Numbered from the stretch's first letter, positions 28,804 through 37,650 are shown. The stretch: 64,000 nucleotides of DNA from Nocardia bovistercoris (GCF_015674855.1 NZ_JADMLG010000002.1:124001-188000); one strand, 5' to 3'. A program made the numbers and translations. The notes: a model not told the origin generated them from the sequence alone.

Positions 28804-30450
28804 GTGTCACTCGATCCACGGCCCCGATCGGCGCTCGACCGCGGGCTTCAGTGGGCGACCTTCGTACCCGAGCGGACAGTTCTCGCCGTGACCCACAATG
28901 TCACCGCGGCGACCCGGCTGTTCGACACCCTGCCGCTGCTCGCCTGCGACCCGCGTATTCGCATCGTGTTCACCCGCACCGGCTCGTCCGCGTTCGACAG
29001 CGGCACCGCGGAATTCCTGGCGCGGCACGGAGTCGAATCCATTCCGTGGGCGGAAGCCGTGCGTCGGGAATTCGATCTCGCGATTTCCGCGAGTTACGGT
29101 GGAGATCTGCACGAACTCCGATCACCGTTGATCGTGGTGCCACACGGCATGGGTTACAATAAAATTCTCGGTAATTCGGCATTCGGCCTGTCCGCGGAAT
29201 GGCTGATGCACGACGGTGCGGTGATTCCGTCCGCGATCGTTCTCTCGCACGCCGAACAACGCGAGCGGCTACGCTCGGCCTGTCCACCCGCCGAGCCGAA
29301 AGCGGTCGTCGCCGGGGACATCTGCTTCGACCGGCTACGCGCGAGCCACGGCTTACGTCCGTCGTACCGGCGCGCTTTCGGCCTTTCCGGCGGTCGGAAG
29401 CTGGTCGTGATCTCCTCGACCTGGGGACCGCACGCGCTGCTCGACACGGCTCCCGACCTCCCGCTCCGGCTCGCCGAACAACTTCCTGTCGACGAATTCG
29501 CCCTGCTGCTTGCCCCGCATCCGAATATCGTCGCCGGACATTCGTCGTGGCAATTCGGAGAGTTGCTCGCGGCGGCGAAACGAGCGGGGGTGACGGTGCC
29601 CGACGATGTCGACGCCTGGCGTGCGGCGATCGTCGCGGCCGATCTGGTGGTCGGTGACCACGGCTCGGTTTCTTTCTATTCGACCGCCCTTGGCAATCCC
29701 CTGATATTGGCATCCGCGCCGACGCACACCGTCGACCCGAATTCACCGGTCGCACAATTACTGGCCACGGCTCCGGTCCTGGATCCGCACGGGGATCTGC
29801 ACCGGCAGGTCCGCGACGCCATCGCCACCCATGATCCGAACCACTACTCGGCCATAACGGCGCTCACCACATCGGAGCCCGATGCGAGTCCGGCGATCCT
29901 GCGCACACTGATGTATCGCACCTTGGAGCTGACCGAACCGACCGAACCGGCGGAGTTGAGCGCACTTCCGCTGCCGACGGTCACGCTCACCGTTCCCGAG
30001 TCCTATCTGGCGGTCGTCAGGGTGGACGCGGAAGGTGTCGCACATCTCACCCGATTCCCGGCCGAGCGGTTGCGCGCACCGGACAGCACCCCGCGCGGGG
30101 CGCACCTCGTCATCGGCGTCACCGAACCGCGGCGGCGCTGGCTGCAACTCGCCGACGTCGTCGTGGGGGTATCGGGTCCGGGACCGCGCCGGTGGATCAC
30201 CGACACGCTGGCCGGTCTACCGGGACTACTGCTCGCCGCGACCCCAACCGAGTCCGGCCGGTGGTGGTTCGGCGACCGGTCGGGAACCATGCTTTCCGCG
30301 AGCGGCGACGCACGGGCGTGTCGATCGTTCGCCTCGATCGCCTGCCACCACCTGAGCCGAGGCAAGCGTCTCGCCGAGCTCGGCGGCGAATGGAGGATCG
30401 ACTGCGCCGGAAGAACATACAGTCTGGTAGTGGCCCCGAGCACCGTATGA
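28804..30450 (+). CDS. GT-B-like protein resembling CDP-glycerol glycerophosphotransferases
   Basis: A 548-residue cytoplasmic protein. I recognise the fold by pattern only. Seen: an N-terminal half with FVPERTVLAVTHNVTAATRL and LIVVPHGMGYNKIL, then ISSTWGPHALLD, LLLAPHPN and ADLVVGDHGSVSFYSTALGNP, the last matching the GDxSS-like donor site of CDP-glycerol glycerophosphotransferases and related GT-B enzymes. The C-terminal 200 residues are of unknown type. The start GTG 28804 follows TACGAT by 8 bases (leaderless-like). Its stop is 4 bases from that of the convergent STAND ATPase gene. Relatives in actinobacteria are often misannotated as translation factor IF-2; nothing here supports that. 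Confidence 0.6.
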   Translation: MSLDPRPRSALDRGLQWATFVPERTVLAVTHNVTAATRLFDTLPLLACDPRIRIVFTRTGSSAFDSGTAEFLARHGVESIPWAEAVRREFDLAISASYGGDLHELRSPLIVVPHGMGYNKILGNSAFGLSAEWLMHDGAVIPSAIVLSHAEQRERLRSACPPAEPKAVVAGDICFDRLRASHGLRPSYRRAFGLSGGRKLVVISSTWGPHALLDTAPDLPLRLAEQLPVDEFALLLAPHPNIVAGHSSWQFGELLAAAKRAGVTVPDDVDAWRAAIVAADLVVGDHGSVSFYSTALGNPLILASAPTHTVDPNSPVAQLLATAPVLDPHGDLHRQVRDAIATHDPNHYSAITALTTSEPDASPAILRTLMYRTLELTEPTEPAELSALPLPTVTLTVPESYLAVVRVDAEGVAHLTRFPAERLRAPDSTPRGAHLVIGVTEPRRRWLQLADVVVGVSGPGPRRWITDTLAGLPGLLLAATPTESGRWWFGDRSGTMLSASGDARACRSFASIACHHLSRGKRLAELGGEWRIDCAGRTYSLVVAPSTV

Positions 30451-30454
30451 ACCG

Positions 30455-32452
30455 CTATCGCGTCAGCCGTTCGCACTCTTCGCGGGCCCGGTTCGCGAGG
30501 TCGTCCAGACCGAGATTCGCGTAGATCGCGATCGCCTGCTCGAACCGCGCGCTCGCCGCGCCGAGATCGGCTCGACGCCCGGCTATCTCGGCCAACACGG
30601 TGCAGATCTCGGCCTGATCGAAGCTCCGTCGCCGCACCGACATCACCTCGAGGGCCAGTTCGAGTTCGACCACGGCGGAATCGATCTCGTCGCGCTCGGC
30701 CAGTTTGCGGCCGCGCCAGTACCGGACCTTGGCGAGGTTCTCGGTTTCGTCCACCGACAGCGCCGAGAATCCCGCGAACGACTCTTCGAGCAGCGGCAGC
30801 GCGATATCGGCGGCCTCGGCCTTCGCCCGGTGGAATACCGCGAGCGCGATTCGGCGCGGGTCATCGATCCGGCGGGCGAGTTGTTCGTTGTGGCGCAGGC
30901 TGATCCGAGCCTGTTCGATATCGCCTGCCGCCAGTTGCGCCAACCCGAGTCCCTCGTATGCGCTCGCCACGAGTTCGATATTGTCGGTCAGCCCGATCGC
31001 GGTGGTGAACGCGGAAGCAGCCGAGTCGAATTCACGCAACCAGTAACGCGCGAAGCCGAGTTGCAGGTGCAGGACCCCTTCGGCGAGCGTATTCGCCGAA
31101 TTCCTGGCGGCTTCGATGCCGAGACGGTGCAGATCGAGCAGGTCGTCGAGGAACTTCTCCTTCTCGTGGAACGGCCACAGCAGCACACACCACCGAACGA
31201 CGAGATCCCACTGTCCCGCGTCGAACGCGTACTCGGCTGCCGCGCGCACGCAGCGCCGTTCCGCCGACAACCAGGTGCGGGCCTGTCCCGCGTCGAAGAA
31301 CCGCGGCGCACCGCCGTTGTCGGAGAACAGCAAACGCCGCCACGGACGGAGCGGGGCGAGCAGTTCGTCGGCCGCCGCGATCCGCTCGTCGTAGTAGCGC
31401 AACAGTCGCGCTTCCTCGGCTTCCCGCTCCGAGCTCGCGCGCTCATCGATGTCGCGACTGTGCCGCGCCACCAGCTCGCGAACCCCGTACCGGTCGTCGG
31501 TCGCCTGGATCAGATGATTGTCCGCGAGTTCGATCAACCATTCCTCGACCTCGTACTCCGGCGCGCCCAACACCGCGGCGACACTCGACGGGCTCACCAC
31601 GCCACCGTGCGAACGCAGCCCGAGCACCCGGTAGCAGCGCCGGGCGGGTTCGGTGAGGGCGCCGTAAGCAGCGCCGAAGACCATGTTCAACGACAGTACC
31701 GACCGGTGCCTGCGCTCGTCGCGAAGCCGCGTGGCGGTATCCGCGAGCGGCGCCCGCGTGCGCAGCGCCGCTCGGCGGATCATCGACCCCACAATGCTCA
31801 ATGCCAGTGGTAGGCAACCGCACAGCCGAACGATCTCGACCGCGGCCGCCGACTCCGCACCCACCCGGTCCGCACCGACGATCCCCGCGAGCACCCGCAG
31901 CGCCGCCGCCTCGTCCAGCGGCTCCACCACGAACAGCCGCACTCCCTCGGCGTCCACCGGCGTGACAGCACGGGCTTCGGTCACCAGCAGCAGCGACGCG
32001 CCGGGACCGGGGCGCAGTGCCCGAACCTGACTGTCGGAGACCACGCCGTCGAGGAACACGATGAGCGACTTGTCAGCTGTCACCGCACGATACTTGGATC
32101 GCAGGGCGCTCGGCAGATCCGGAATCTCCTCGGCAGGCACGCCGAGTTCGGCCAGCGCCCAGCGCAATACCTGCGATATCGATTCGGGCTGTTCGGCGTC
32201 ACCGGAGAATTCGAAGAACAGGCTCCCGTCGGAGAAATGCCGCCCGATCCGATGCACCAACTCCACACCGGTGGCGGTCTTTCCGGCGCCAGGACCACCC
32301 GTGATCACCACCGTCTGATTTCCCGCCGCACCGGTGAGCACATGTTCGACCGCGGCGACCAACAACCGTTCGTGATTCTCGAAACGGCTATTGCGTTCCG
32401 GCAGGAGTAGATTCGACCTCGTCTCCAACACAGCCACACCCCCGTCGCCCAC
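30455..32452 (-). CDS. STAND NTPase: NB-ARC domain with TPR-like repeats
   Basis: About 665 residues. Seen: Walker A GGPGAGKTA near residue 55, Walker B SLIVFLDGV, GCLPLALSIVG (the GxP motif of NB-ARC), a winged-helix region around GGVVSPSSVAAVLGAPEYEVEEWL, and a helical C-terminal half with repeats such as EGVLHLQLGFARYW and AYEGLGLAQLAAGDIEQA. This is the AfsR/SARP layout without the N-terminal DNA-binding domain, so the protein is a bare sensor-switch ATPase. Partners would have to supply the output; the divergent pentapeptide-repeat membrane protein is a candidate. The start GTG 32452 is uncertain; nearby GTGs are possible. Confidence 0.82.
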   Translation of the reverse strand: MGDGGVAVLETRSNLLLPERNSRFENHERLLVAAVEHVLTGAAGNQTVVITGGPGAGKTATGVELVHRIGRHFSDGSLFFEFSGDAEQPESISQVLRWALAELGVPAEEIPDLPSALRSKYRAVTADKSLIVFLDGVVSDSQVRALRPGPGASLLLVTEARAVTPVDAEGVRLFVVEPLDEAAALRVLAGIVGADRVGAESAAAVEIVRLCGCLPLALSIVGSMIRRAALRTRAPLADTATRLRDERRHRSVLSLNMVFGAAYGALTEPARRCYRVLGLRSHGGVVSPSSVAAVLGAPEYEVEEWLIELADNHLIQATDDRYGVRELVARHSRDIDERASSEREAEEARLLRYYDERIAAADELLAPLRPWRRLLFSDNGGAPRFFDAGQARTWLSAERRCVRAAAEYAFDAGQWDLVVRWCVLLWPFHEKEKFLDDLLDLHRLGIEAARNSANTLAEGVLHLQLGFARYWLREFDSAASAFTTAIGLTDNIELVASAYEGLGLAQLAAGDIEQARISLRHNEQLARRIDDPRRIALAVFHRAKAEAADIALPLLEESFAGFSALSVDETENLAKVRYWRGRKLAERDEIDSAVVELELALEVMSVRRRSFDQAEICTVLAEIAGRRADLGAASARFEQAIAIYANLGLDDLANRAREECERLTR

Positions 32453-32503
32453 TACAGTGACCTCGAATACCGAGCACTCTACGACAACGAAACGGCGACG
32501 ACG

Positions 32504-33400
32504 ATGCGACCACGAGCACTGCTGATCGGCCTCGCCTGCGCTGTCGGCGCGGCCGCGCTGCTGTATGTGCTCTACCAGCTGCCGATCTGGCTCGCCGACG
32601 ACGAACTCGGGCGCCTCGACACCAAGGACCGTCTCGCCGCCGCGGCCACCCTCCGCGGGCAATTCGTCCCCGTCGTCAGCGTGGTACTCGGCCTGGCCGG
32701 TCTCGTCTACACCGCCCGAAAACTCCTGCTCGACAGGGCAAGCCAAACCGTCGACCGCTTCAACACCGCCGTCACCCACCTCGACTCGGACAATCCGGTA
32801 ACGCGAGGCGGCGGCGCATGGGCGCTGCAAGCCATCATGGACGACGCCCCGCGCGAACGAAACCGAGGCCGCAGACTACTGGCCCATTTCCTGCGCGAAC
32901 GAACCGCCCACCGCTCTACCGCTGACCTCCCCGGCGACGTCGAAGCAGCCCTCGAAGTACTCCGCAGCCAGCGCCGCCCGGAACGCCGCTACCGCGCCGA
33001 AGAACCACTCGACCTCACCGGCCTGCGCGCCCCCCGAGCCGACCTCCACGAATTCCCCCTCACCAACGCCCGCCTCGCCGACACCGAACTCACCGGCGCG
33101 AACCTGCGCGCCGCCACCCTCGACGGCGCCCACCTCGACCACGCCAACCTGATCGCCGCGAACCTCACCGACGCATCCCTGAAAAACGCCCACCTCCGCG
33201 ACGCCCGCCTCAACAACGCCACCTTGACCAACGCCGACCTCACCGGCGCCGACCTCACCCGAGCAACCCTCTCCGCCGCCGACCTCACCGGCACAATCCT
33301 GATCGGCGCCAACCTGACCGACGCCATCGGCCTGACCACCCGACAACTCGAACAGGCCCGAACAGACCCCACAACCCGACTCCCCTCCCCCGACAACTGA
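32504..33400 (+). CDS. Membrane-anchored pentapeptide-repeat protein
   Basis: A 298-residue protein. Seen: two hydrophobic segments at about residues 5-27 and 54-70, a charged linker with [28 protein letters not shown] (positions about 82-109; a conserved block in such proteins), then about 20 pentapeptide repeats of the A(D/N)Lxx type from about residue 165 to 275, which fold as a right-handed square beta-helix. Its start is 51 bases from the divergent STAND ATPase gene, so they share a control region and may work together. The function is unknown; a membrane effector or scaffold fits best. Confidence 0.85.
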   Translation: MRPRALLIGLACAVGAAALLYVLYQLPIWLADDELGRLDTKDRLAAAATLRGQFVPVVSVVLGLAGLVYTARKLLLDRASQTVDRFNTAVTHLDSDNPVTRGGGAWALQAIMDDAPRERNRGRRLLAHFLRERTAHRSTADLPGDVEAALEVLRSQRRPERRYRAEEPLDLTGLRAPRADLHEFPLTNARLADTELTGANLRAATLDGAHLDHANLIAANLTDASLKNAHLRDARLNNATLTNADLTGADLTRATLSAADLTGTILIGANLTDAIGLTTRQLEQARTDPTTRLPSPDN

Positions 33401-33446
33401 CCGCACCAGCTCGACGACGAACTTCAACCACGTCCGCCTGCCGACC

Positions 33447-33587
33447 CGGCACGGAATCGGCAAACCGGAGCCATTGAAGGGTGACGAGTCCGGATACTGG
33501 TCTCGCCGCATCAACGACGAACATCGCCTGATCTACGCCGTCTCCGAAAACCGCATCCTCATCGCCCAGGCCAGATATCACTACTGA
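33447..33587 (+). pseudogene. Orphan C-terminal fragment of a YoeB-type toxin
   Basis: Forty-six codons, in a frame open from upstream, encode the end of a YoeB/Txe mRNA interferase: [27 protein letters not shown] and the terminal QARYHY with its catalytic-type histidine and tyrosine. The N-terminal half of the toxin and the YefM antitoxin are missing, and the residues before GIGK do not match. It directly follows the pentapeptide gene. Clearly a relic. Confidence 0.8.
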
Positions 33588-33633
33588 CCGAATAAGCGGT
33601 CAGTGCCGTCCTCGGTTTTCAGGTGAAACTACT

Positions 33634-34014
33634 GTGATACCGAGAAGACTTCGAGGCACTCTTGCCGCGACGCTGATTGCGACAGCTCTTTTCGGCGCCG
33701 CGTGCGGTACCACGGAGAGCGAAACTCCCACAGCTTCTTCGAGTTCCACGACACCGCAACCGCCGCGTCAGGACGCGGGCCACGCCCGGATCGACCGGCT
33801 CGTCGGCGAATGGACCGCCGAGAATTCGACCTACGTTGCGGGCGGCACCCCGGACAAACCGCTGGTCGCCCGCGACGCGGTGTCACGATGGCGGTGGATC
33901 ACCAAGACCGGCAACAACTTCCTCAACGAACACGCGTCGGCGCCGCATCGGGTGAGGCGTATGCTGACCTCGACTCACGAGGGGGACACCACGGCGGTGG
34001 GTGATTGTCGGTAG
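33634..34014 (+). CDS. Short lipoprotein, probably C-terminally truncated
   Basis: Exported lipid-anchored protein of 126 residues. Seen: a signal peptide ending in lipobox FGAAC (Cys24), a Thr/Ser/Pro linker, then a domain start GEWTAENSTYVAGGTPDKP and AVSRWRWITKTGNNFLNEHA. The last 25 residues (from SAPHRV) have a different, chance-frame character, so the gene may have lost its end or be a pseudogene. The start is GTG 33634, with AGGTGA upstream. I cannot name a function. Confidence 0.55.
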   Translation: MIPRRLRGTLAATLIATALFGAACGTTESETPTASSSSTTPQPPRQDAGHARIDRLVGEWTAENSTYVAGGTPDKPLVARDAVSRWRWITKTGNNFLNEHASAPHRVRRMLTSTHEGDTTAVGDCR

Positions 34015-34077
34015 GACCGGTGACGCACCGATGTCGGGCCCGTCTCGTACTCGTTCGCATCGACAGGAATCACCGAC

Positions 34078-34401
34078 ATGACCTATCAGTTCACTGTCGT
34101 TCCCGACGACATCGCCGAAGCAGCAGACGAACTGTCCGATCTCGGCGCGGGCAGCACGAAAGCTGTCGACTACGCGAGGAACCACCTGAATCTCGAGGGC
34201 AACGCCGGCGTGGTCCTGAAACCACTCATCGGCGTACTCAAGGAAGCCTGTGACGAGTTCGCGACCAACTACACCCGACTCGGCACGAGGACCAGCGAGG
34301 CCGCCGCCGAACTGGCGAAGGCCGCGACGATGTACCGCAACCTCGACCGCAACAGGGCCGAAGCCCTCGACCGGACCTACCCGGCGAAGGGCGGCAAATG
34401 A
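34078..34401 (+). CDS. EspC/DUF2580-like ESX secretion-associated protein
   Basis: Small helical protein of 107 residues resembling the ESX-1 secretion-associated EspC family. Seen: an N-terminal beta-type start (MTYQFTVVPDDI), then long amphipathic helices (AEAADELSDLGAGSTKA, ATNYTRLGTRTSEAAAELAKAATMYRNLD) and no signal peptide. A YxxxD-type export signal is approximated by YRNLD at its end. Such proteins are exported by, or partner with, type VII secretion. It is followed by two genes of unknown function in the same direction with tight spacing; no ESX core genes are in this window. Confidence 0.7.
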   Translation: MTYQFTVVPDDIAEAADELSDLGAGSTKAVDYARNHLNLEGNAGVVLKPLIGVLKEACDEFATNYTRLGTRTSEAAAELAKAATMYRNLDRNRAEALDRTYPAKGGK

Positions 34402-34432
34402 CCTGCTCGATCTCGTCGGGGGCGATATCGGA

Positions 34433-34888
34433 ATGTCCCGTCATCTCGCGAAGGCGATGAGAATCATCGCGGACAGCCCCGGCGTCGACCCCGATCTGAA
34501 GGCGCAACTGGGCGAAATCATGCGTGGACAGGGCAACTTGCACGATCTCATGCACAGCGACGCGTTCGCGCGCCTCACCACCGCGGCCATCCCCCCGGCA
34601 CTCGTACGGGTGGCGGCCATGTCCACCGAGGAGATCGAGCGCAAAGCCGCTCTCGGCGAGGCGATCCTGGAGAGCTACCGCAACCAGCCATCCGAAACCG
34701 CACTGCCCGGAGACCCACTCCCCGACACCCCGACCACACCCCAATTGGCGAGCCGTCCCCAACCCTCTACGAGTCCCGTGATCGCAGGAACCCGCAAACC
34801 GAACCGTGATCGCGTCGTCACCCCTGAGGAAGACGACGAGGACGACCTGTACTTCCGCGACCGCAATCAACACGGGTGGCTCCGATGA
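34433..34888 (+). CDS. Hypothetical protein downstream of the EspC-like gene
   Basis: A 151-residue protein of unknown function. Seen: a helical N-terminal region (SRHLAKAMRIIADSPGV, KAQLGEIMRGQGNLHDLMH), then a Pro/Thr-rich linker from about residue 90, and an acidic stretch EEDDEDD before the end DLYFRDRNQHGWLR. There is no signal peptide or membrane segment. The start ATG 34433 has GGGGGC about 9 bases upstream; the frame is open earlier but has no start codon. Its stop overlaps the next start (ATGA), so the two are coupled. This layout suggests an ESX-related substrate or chaperone trio. Confidence 0.55.
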   Translation: MSRHLAKAMRIIADSPGVDPDLKAQLGEIMRGQGNLHDLMHSDAFARLTTAAIPPALVRVAAMSTEEIERKAALGEAILESYRNQPSETALPGDPLPDTPTTPQLASRPQPSTSPVIAGTRKPNRDRVVTPEEDDEDDLYFRDRNQHGWLR

Positions 34889-35625
34889 GGCGCATCACCC
34901 CGCGCGGCGAACGCTACCGCCCCAACAGCGGCGGCTTCGAGACCACCGCACAGCCATCCGAACCACTCACCTACCAGCGGCCCCACACCCACGAAAGCGA
35001 CGTGACCGTCCGCCTGCGCCGATGCCGCGAACCGCTGCCGAACACAGCAACGCTGTGGCTCGTGACCCCGCGGCGACTACGTGTCGAACCTCTCGAACTC
35101 GAACTCGCCCAGCCGCTGCCAGACGTGTGCGCGGTCCACGGTCGACCGGCTTCCGCGCGCGAACCCACTCGAACCTACTTGTACGACACCGACATTCACC
35201 CTCGCTTCCATCGCACGGCCGTCGAACGGGACCTGGCCAAGGTGATAAGGCTGAGACCGATCGAGACAGCACCCGTTTCCACGATCGTCGTCGGTGAGTG
35301 GCCGACGTGCGACCGCTGCCATCGCACATCCCTCCGCTACAAACGCCTCGCCCTCGCACTGCTGTGGTTGATGGCCGCCGACCTCGTCGCCCTGGTGATC
35401 GCCGTTGTCGCCGATATCGACGCACTCATCCCGCCCCTGGCACTCGGCCTACTTCCCGGTTCGTTCCCGTTGGGACTGGTGGCGCTCATTCTGCTGCTGA
35501 AGAAGAGTTCGAAACGGGTGACTTTCCGCCCGATCTACGACGAGCGCTTCGCGTTCATAGCCGCGCACGCGAATTTCCGTGCGGCGCTGAACCATCCCCC
35601 TCCCGACAAGCACGGCCCGCCTTGA
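34885..35625 (+). CDS. Hypothetical two-TM membrane protein, coupled to previous gene
   Basis: A 246-residue protein. Seen: an N-terminal soluble domain with CAVHGRPA and CDRCH (Cys at about 82, 142 and 145) that might hold a metal, then two adjacent membrane segments at about residues 154-174 and 179-200, and a short basic C-terminal domain (KKSSKRVTFRPIYDERFAF). The start ATG overlaps the upstream stop by four bases, so it is translated together with the preceding gene. No family recognised. Confidence 0.6.
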   Translation: MRRITPRGERYRPNSGGFETTAQPSEPLTYQRPHTHESDVTVRLRRCREPLPNTATLWLVTPRRLRVEPLELELAQPLPDVCAVHGRPASAREPTRTYLYDTDIHPRFHRTAVERDLAKVIRLRPIETAPVSTIVVGEWPTCDRCHRTSLRYKRLALALLWLMAADLVALVIAVVADIDALIPPLALGLLPGSFPLGLVALILLLKKSSKRVTFRPIYDERFAFIAAHANFRAALNHPPPDKHGPP

Positions 35626-35726
35626 TCCGCCGCAGATCCTCCCGCTGCGGGAGATGAGCCTGCGATCTGTATCGACCGCCCGACAGCGTCGCCATCCGCC
35701 ACTTACCAGTTCGCACGTTGTTCCGT

Positions 35727-35815
35727 CTGGCTCTCCATCGCACCGGCCCAGCCGTCTACGACCGCTGCACCTAACTCGGGCTTGCCCAAGCCGACCTGGA
35801 TGAACTCGCCCAACC
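35727..35815 (+). pseudogene. Relic of a HigA-type (XRE) antitoxin
   Basis: Translation reads RLALHRTGPAVYDRCT, a stop, then [15 protein letters not shown]. It lines up with RLSMALAKAVYDRRTELG and LTQADLAERAG of the intact antitoxin at 38644-38985. The stop codon and missing flanks show it is dead. It lies directly before the MazEF module. Confidence 0.6.
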
Positions 35816-35833
35816 GGGCCGAGCGTCTTACAT

Positions 35834-35864
35834 TTGTCGCATACTTGTACCATGGCCGCGACAA
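35834..35864. promoter_or_regulatory. Inverted repeat around the antitoxin start
   Basis: TTGTCGC at 35834-35840 and its complement GCGACAA at 35858-35864 flank the ATG at 35852; CATACT ends 6 bases before that ATG. Placement suits autoregulation by the antitoxin, as is common in MazEF modules. Confidence 0.45.
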
Positions 35865-36052
35865 TCACTTTCCGCCCCAGCGCCGACGACGAGCGAATCA
35901 TCGACCGCGCACGCCACGGCGACGAGAACACCACCGATGTGATTCGACGAGCCCTGCGGCTGTTGGACCGGGAGGAATGGCTACAGCAAGCCAGGTCCGA
36001 CGCCGACCGACTGCGCGACGAAGATCTCAACAACGAGCCGGAAGCGTGGTAG
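35852..36052 (+). CDS. Type II antitoxin (ribbon-helix-helix), partner of MazF
   Basis: A 66-residue protein. Seen: an N-terminal strand [17 protein letters not shown] followed by two helices ([18 protein letters not shown]), the ribbon-helix-helix layout used for DNA binding, and an acidic C-terminal tail ([12 protein letters not shown]) that should wrap the toxin. It should neutralise the toxin encoded one base downstream and repress the operon. The start ATG 35852 is preferred over the TTG at 35834; there is no Shine-Dalgarno, and a -10-like hexamer (CATACT) ends 6 bases before it. Confidence 0.75.
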   Translation: MAATITFRPSADDERIIDRARHGDENTTDVIRRALRLLDREEWLQQARSDADRLRDEDLNNEPEAW

Positions 36053-36372
36053 TGCTCATTCGCGGTGCCGTGCACAAGGTCGACCTCGGGGAAGCCAAGC
36101 GCGGACACGAGCAGCGCGGCCGGCGCCTCGGCGTAGTGGTCAGCCCCTCGGATTGGCTCGGTTCGACCGTGACGATAGTCCCGACATCCACATCGGCGGG
36201 CGGCTCGGTATTCCGACCGCTCGTAGAGATCAACGGCCGAGAGACCAGACTTCTGGTCGACCAGATCCACACCATCGACACCGACTACCTGAAGGATCAG
36301 GTGGACAACCTGACCCGCGACGCCATGGCCGAACTCGACGACACACTCGGCAGGTACCTCGGAATCCACTAG
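36052..36372 (+). CDS. mazF: MazF/PemK-type mRNA interferase toxin
   Basis: Ribosome-independent RNA endonuclease of about 106 residues. Seen: LIRGAVHKVDLGEAKRGHEQRGRRLGVVVSP at the N-terminus, with the family's catalytic-type arginine region, then VTIVPTSTSAGGSVFRP and LLVDQIHTIDTDYL, all typical of MazF. The start is taken as GTG 36052, because GGAAG lies 7 bases upstream; this overlaps the antitoxin stop by one base, so translation is coupled. GTG 36046 is the alternative. The module looks intact. Confidence 0.87.
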   Translation: MLIRGAVHKVDLGEAKRGHEQRGRRLGVVVSPSDWLGSTVTIVPTSTSAGGSVFRPLVEINGRETRLLVDQIHTIDTDYLKDQVDNLTRDAMAELDDTLGRYLGIH

Positions 36373-36462
36373 AAGACAACACGTTCCCACGCGGCCCGCT
36401 CGACATCGGCGATATCCAGCCAACGCCGAACCTCCTCGGCGATCTCGTCGGCGGCATCATGA

Positions 36463-36597
36463 GCTGTTCATCATCGAGATCGAGCCTGAGGTGCGGGGCT
36501 GGGGGTACTGACCGCCAGACACTTCCTCGAAGTCGACGAGTACGTCGGAATACTCGCAGAACAAGCCGAGTCGCTCGGGGACCCGGCGTCGTCCACC
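36463..36597 (+). pseudogene. Relic of a HigB-type toxin
   Basis: In shifting frames it encodes LFIIEIEPEVRGW, then HFLEVDEYVGILAEQAESLGDP, matching LFTIEIEPEVRDW and HFLKVDEYVGLLAEQAESLSEP of the HigB gene at 38265. The linking segment is deleted and the frame broken. The C-terminal half is missing. Confidence 0.75.
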
Positions 36598-36682
36598 ACG
36601 AGTGCATCGGGATCGACGAACCGGGCCGCCTACCCGGTCAACCGAGCCGTGACCTGGGTGTGGTCCCACGTCGAGGTGGTCA

Positions 36683-37246
36683 CTAGACGCGGCCCCGTTC
36701 ATCCACCGGGCGGCCCCGATACTCCTGCCACGCCGCGACGAGTTCGCTTCTGGCCCCGTTCGGATGCGCTCGATGCCACGCGCGGGTGAAACGGTTGTAC
36801 TCGAACTGGGAGTCGATACTCTTCTCGCCCTGATCTCGAGACCCGTACCAGTGCTCGAGGCCGTCGGCGAGAGTGCGGGAACCGTCGGCTCCGGCGAAGA
36901 ACTCGCGCATCGGGGCGTCGAAACAGAAACCGGGACCGACCTGTTCGGTGAACCACGCCCGCAGGGGCTGACTGCACCGCTGCCCGACCGGAATACGCGA
37001 GCCACCATCGAACGGTGCGCGAAGCTGAGCGCCTGCGGCCGGTGGCGGCGGCGCGGGCTCGGTGAAGGCGACGCCGTCGAGAGCCGCGGCGATCCGGTCG
37101 GTCAACAGTTGCTTATCGCCGGTGGCCCGAATACCCGACGTGCGCGCGAAATCCGCCAGTTCCTGCTTGAGCCAGTACCAACGACGCAACTCCGCCGCGT
37201 CCAGTTCCGAGGACAGCGCGGGACGTCCCGCATCAGATTCACCCAC
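36683..37246 (-). CDS. DUF6434 protein with SAP-like helical domain
   Basis: A 187-residue protein, probably cytoplasmic. Seen: an N-terminal helical segment (ELDAAELRRWYWLKQELADF, TGDKQLLTDRIAAAL) like a SAP nucleic-acid-binding motif, a Pro/Ala linker, then the DUF6434 part with QPLRAWFTEQVGPGFCFDAPMREFF and FTRAWHRAHPNGARSELVAAWQEY. The role is unknown; the SAP-like region hints at DNA or RNA binding. The start GTG 37246 follows TAGAGT by 7 bases, a leaderless pattern; the frame upstream overlaps integrase relics and is not similar. Confidence 0.72.
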   Translation of the reverse strand: MGESDAGRPALSSELDAAELRRWYWLKQELADFARTSGIRATGDKQLLTDRIAAALDGVAFTEPAPPPPAAGAQLRAPFDGGSRIPVGQRCSQPLRAWFTEQVGPGFCFDAPMREFFAGADGSRTLADGLEHWYGSRDQGEKSIDSQFEYNRFTRAWHRAHPNGARSELVAAWQEYRGRPVDERGRV

Positions 37247-37365
37247 ACCACGCACTCTATCGACCCCCACCGACAACCCTGGGGCATCCGCGAGGCCCAT
37301 CACCGACGCCGGATCACGACCAACCGCCGTAGTTGTCGGCACGCCCGAGAACACCGACCACTCGA

Positions 37366-37650
37366 GCCCACAGCTGCGAGACGGCAAGGCGACCGGCACG
37401 GCTACCTTCCCGCGCCTGACCGCGCACCAACTGAGGCACACCGCCGCATCGCTCATGAGCGGCCCGCACGTGAAGACCGTCCAACGTCAGCTCGGACACA
37501 AGACAGCGACGATGACGCTCGATAACTACGGCCACCTGTTCGAGGACGATCTCGACGACGTCGCCGAACGTATGGGCGAAGGGCTGCGCGCCGCCGCTGC
37601 GAAGTGTGGGCAAATGTGGGCACGGGCACCGCCAGGGACAGCGCAGCGGC
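37366..37650 (+). pseudogene. C-terminal relic of a tyrosine recombinase (integrase 1)
   Basis: Encodes only the catalytic end of a phage-type integrase: LTAHQLRHTAASLMS with the H-x-x-R box, then VKTVQRQLGHKTATMTLDNYGHLFEDDLDDVAERM with the late histidine and the active-site tyrosine. The core-binding and N-terminal parts are absent and no start codon fits. It lies immediately left of repeat copy A, where an integrase gene next to its attachment site is expected. The frame runs on without a natural stop. Confidence 0.8.

Noticed and set aside
28804..30450. Translation initiation factor IF-2 (a label often given to relatives)
   Set aside because: No GTP-binding motifs; the visible blocks are those of GT-B/glycerophosphotransferase-like proteins.
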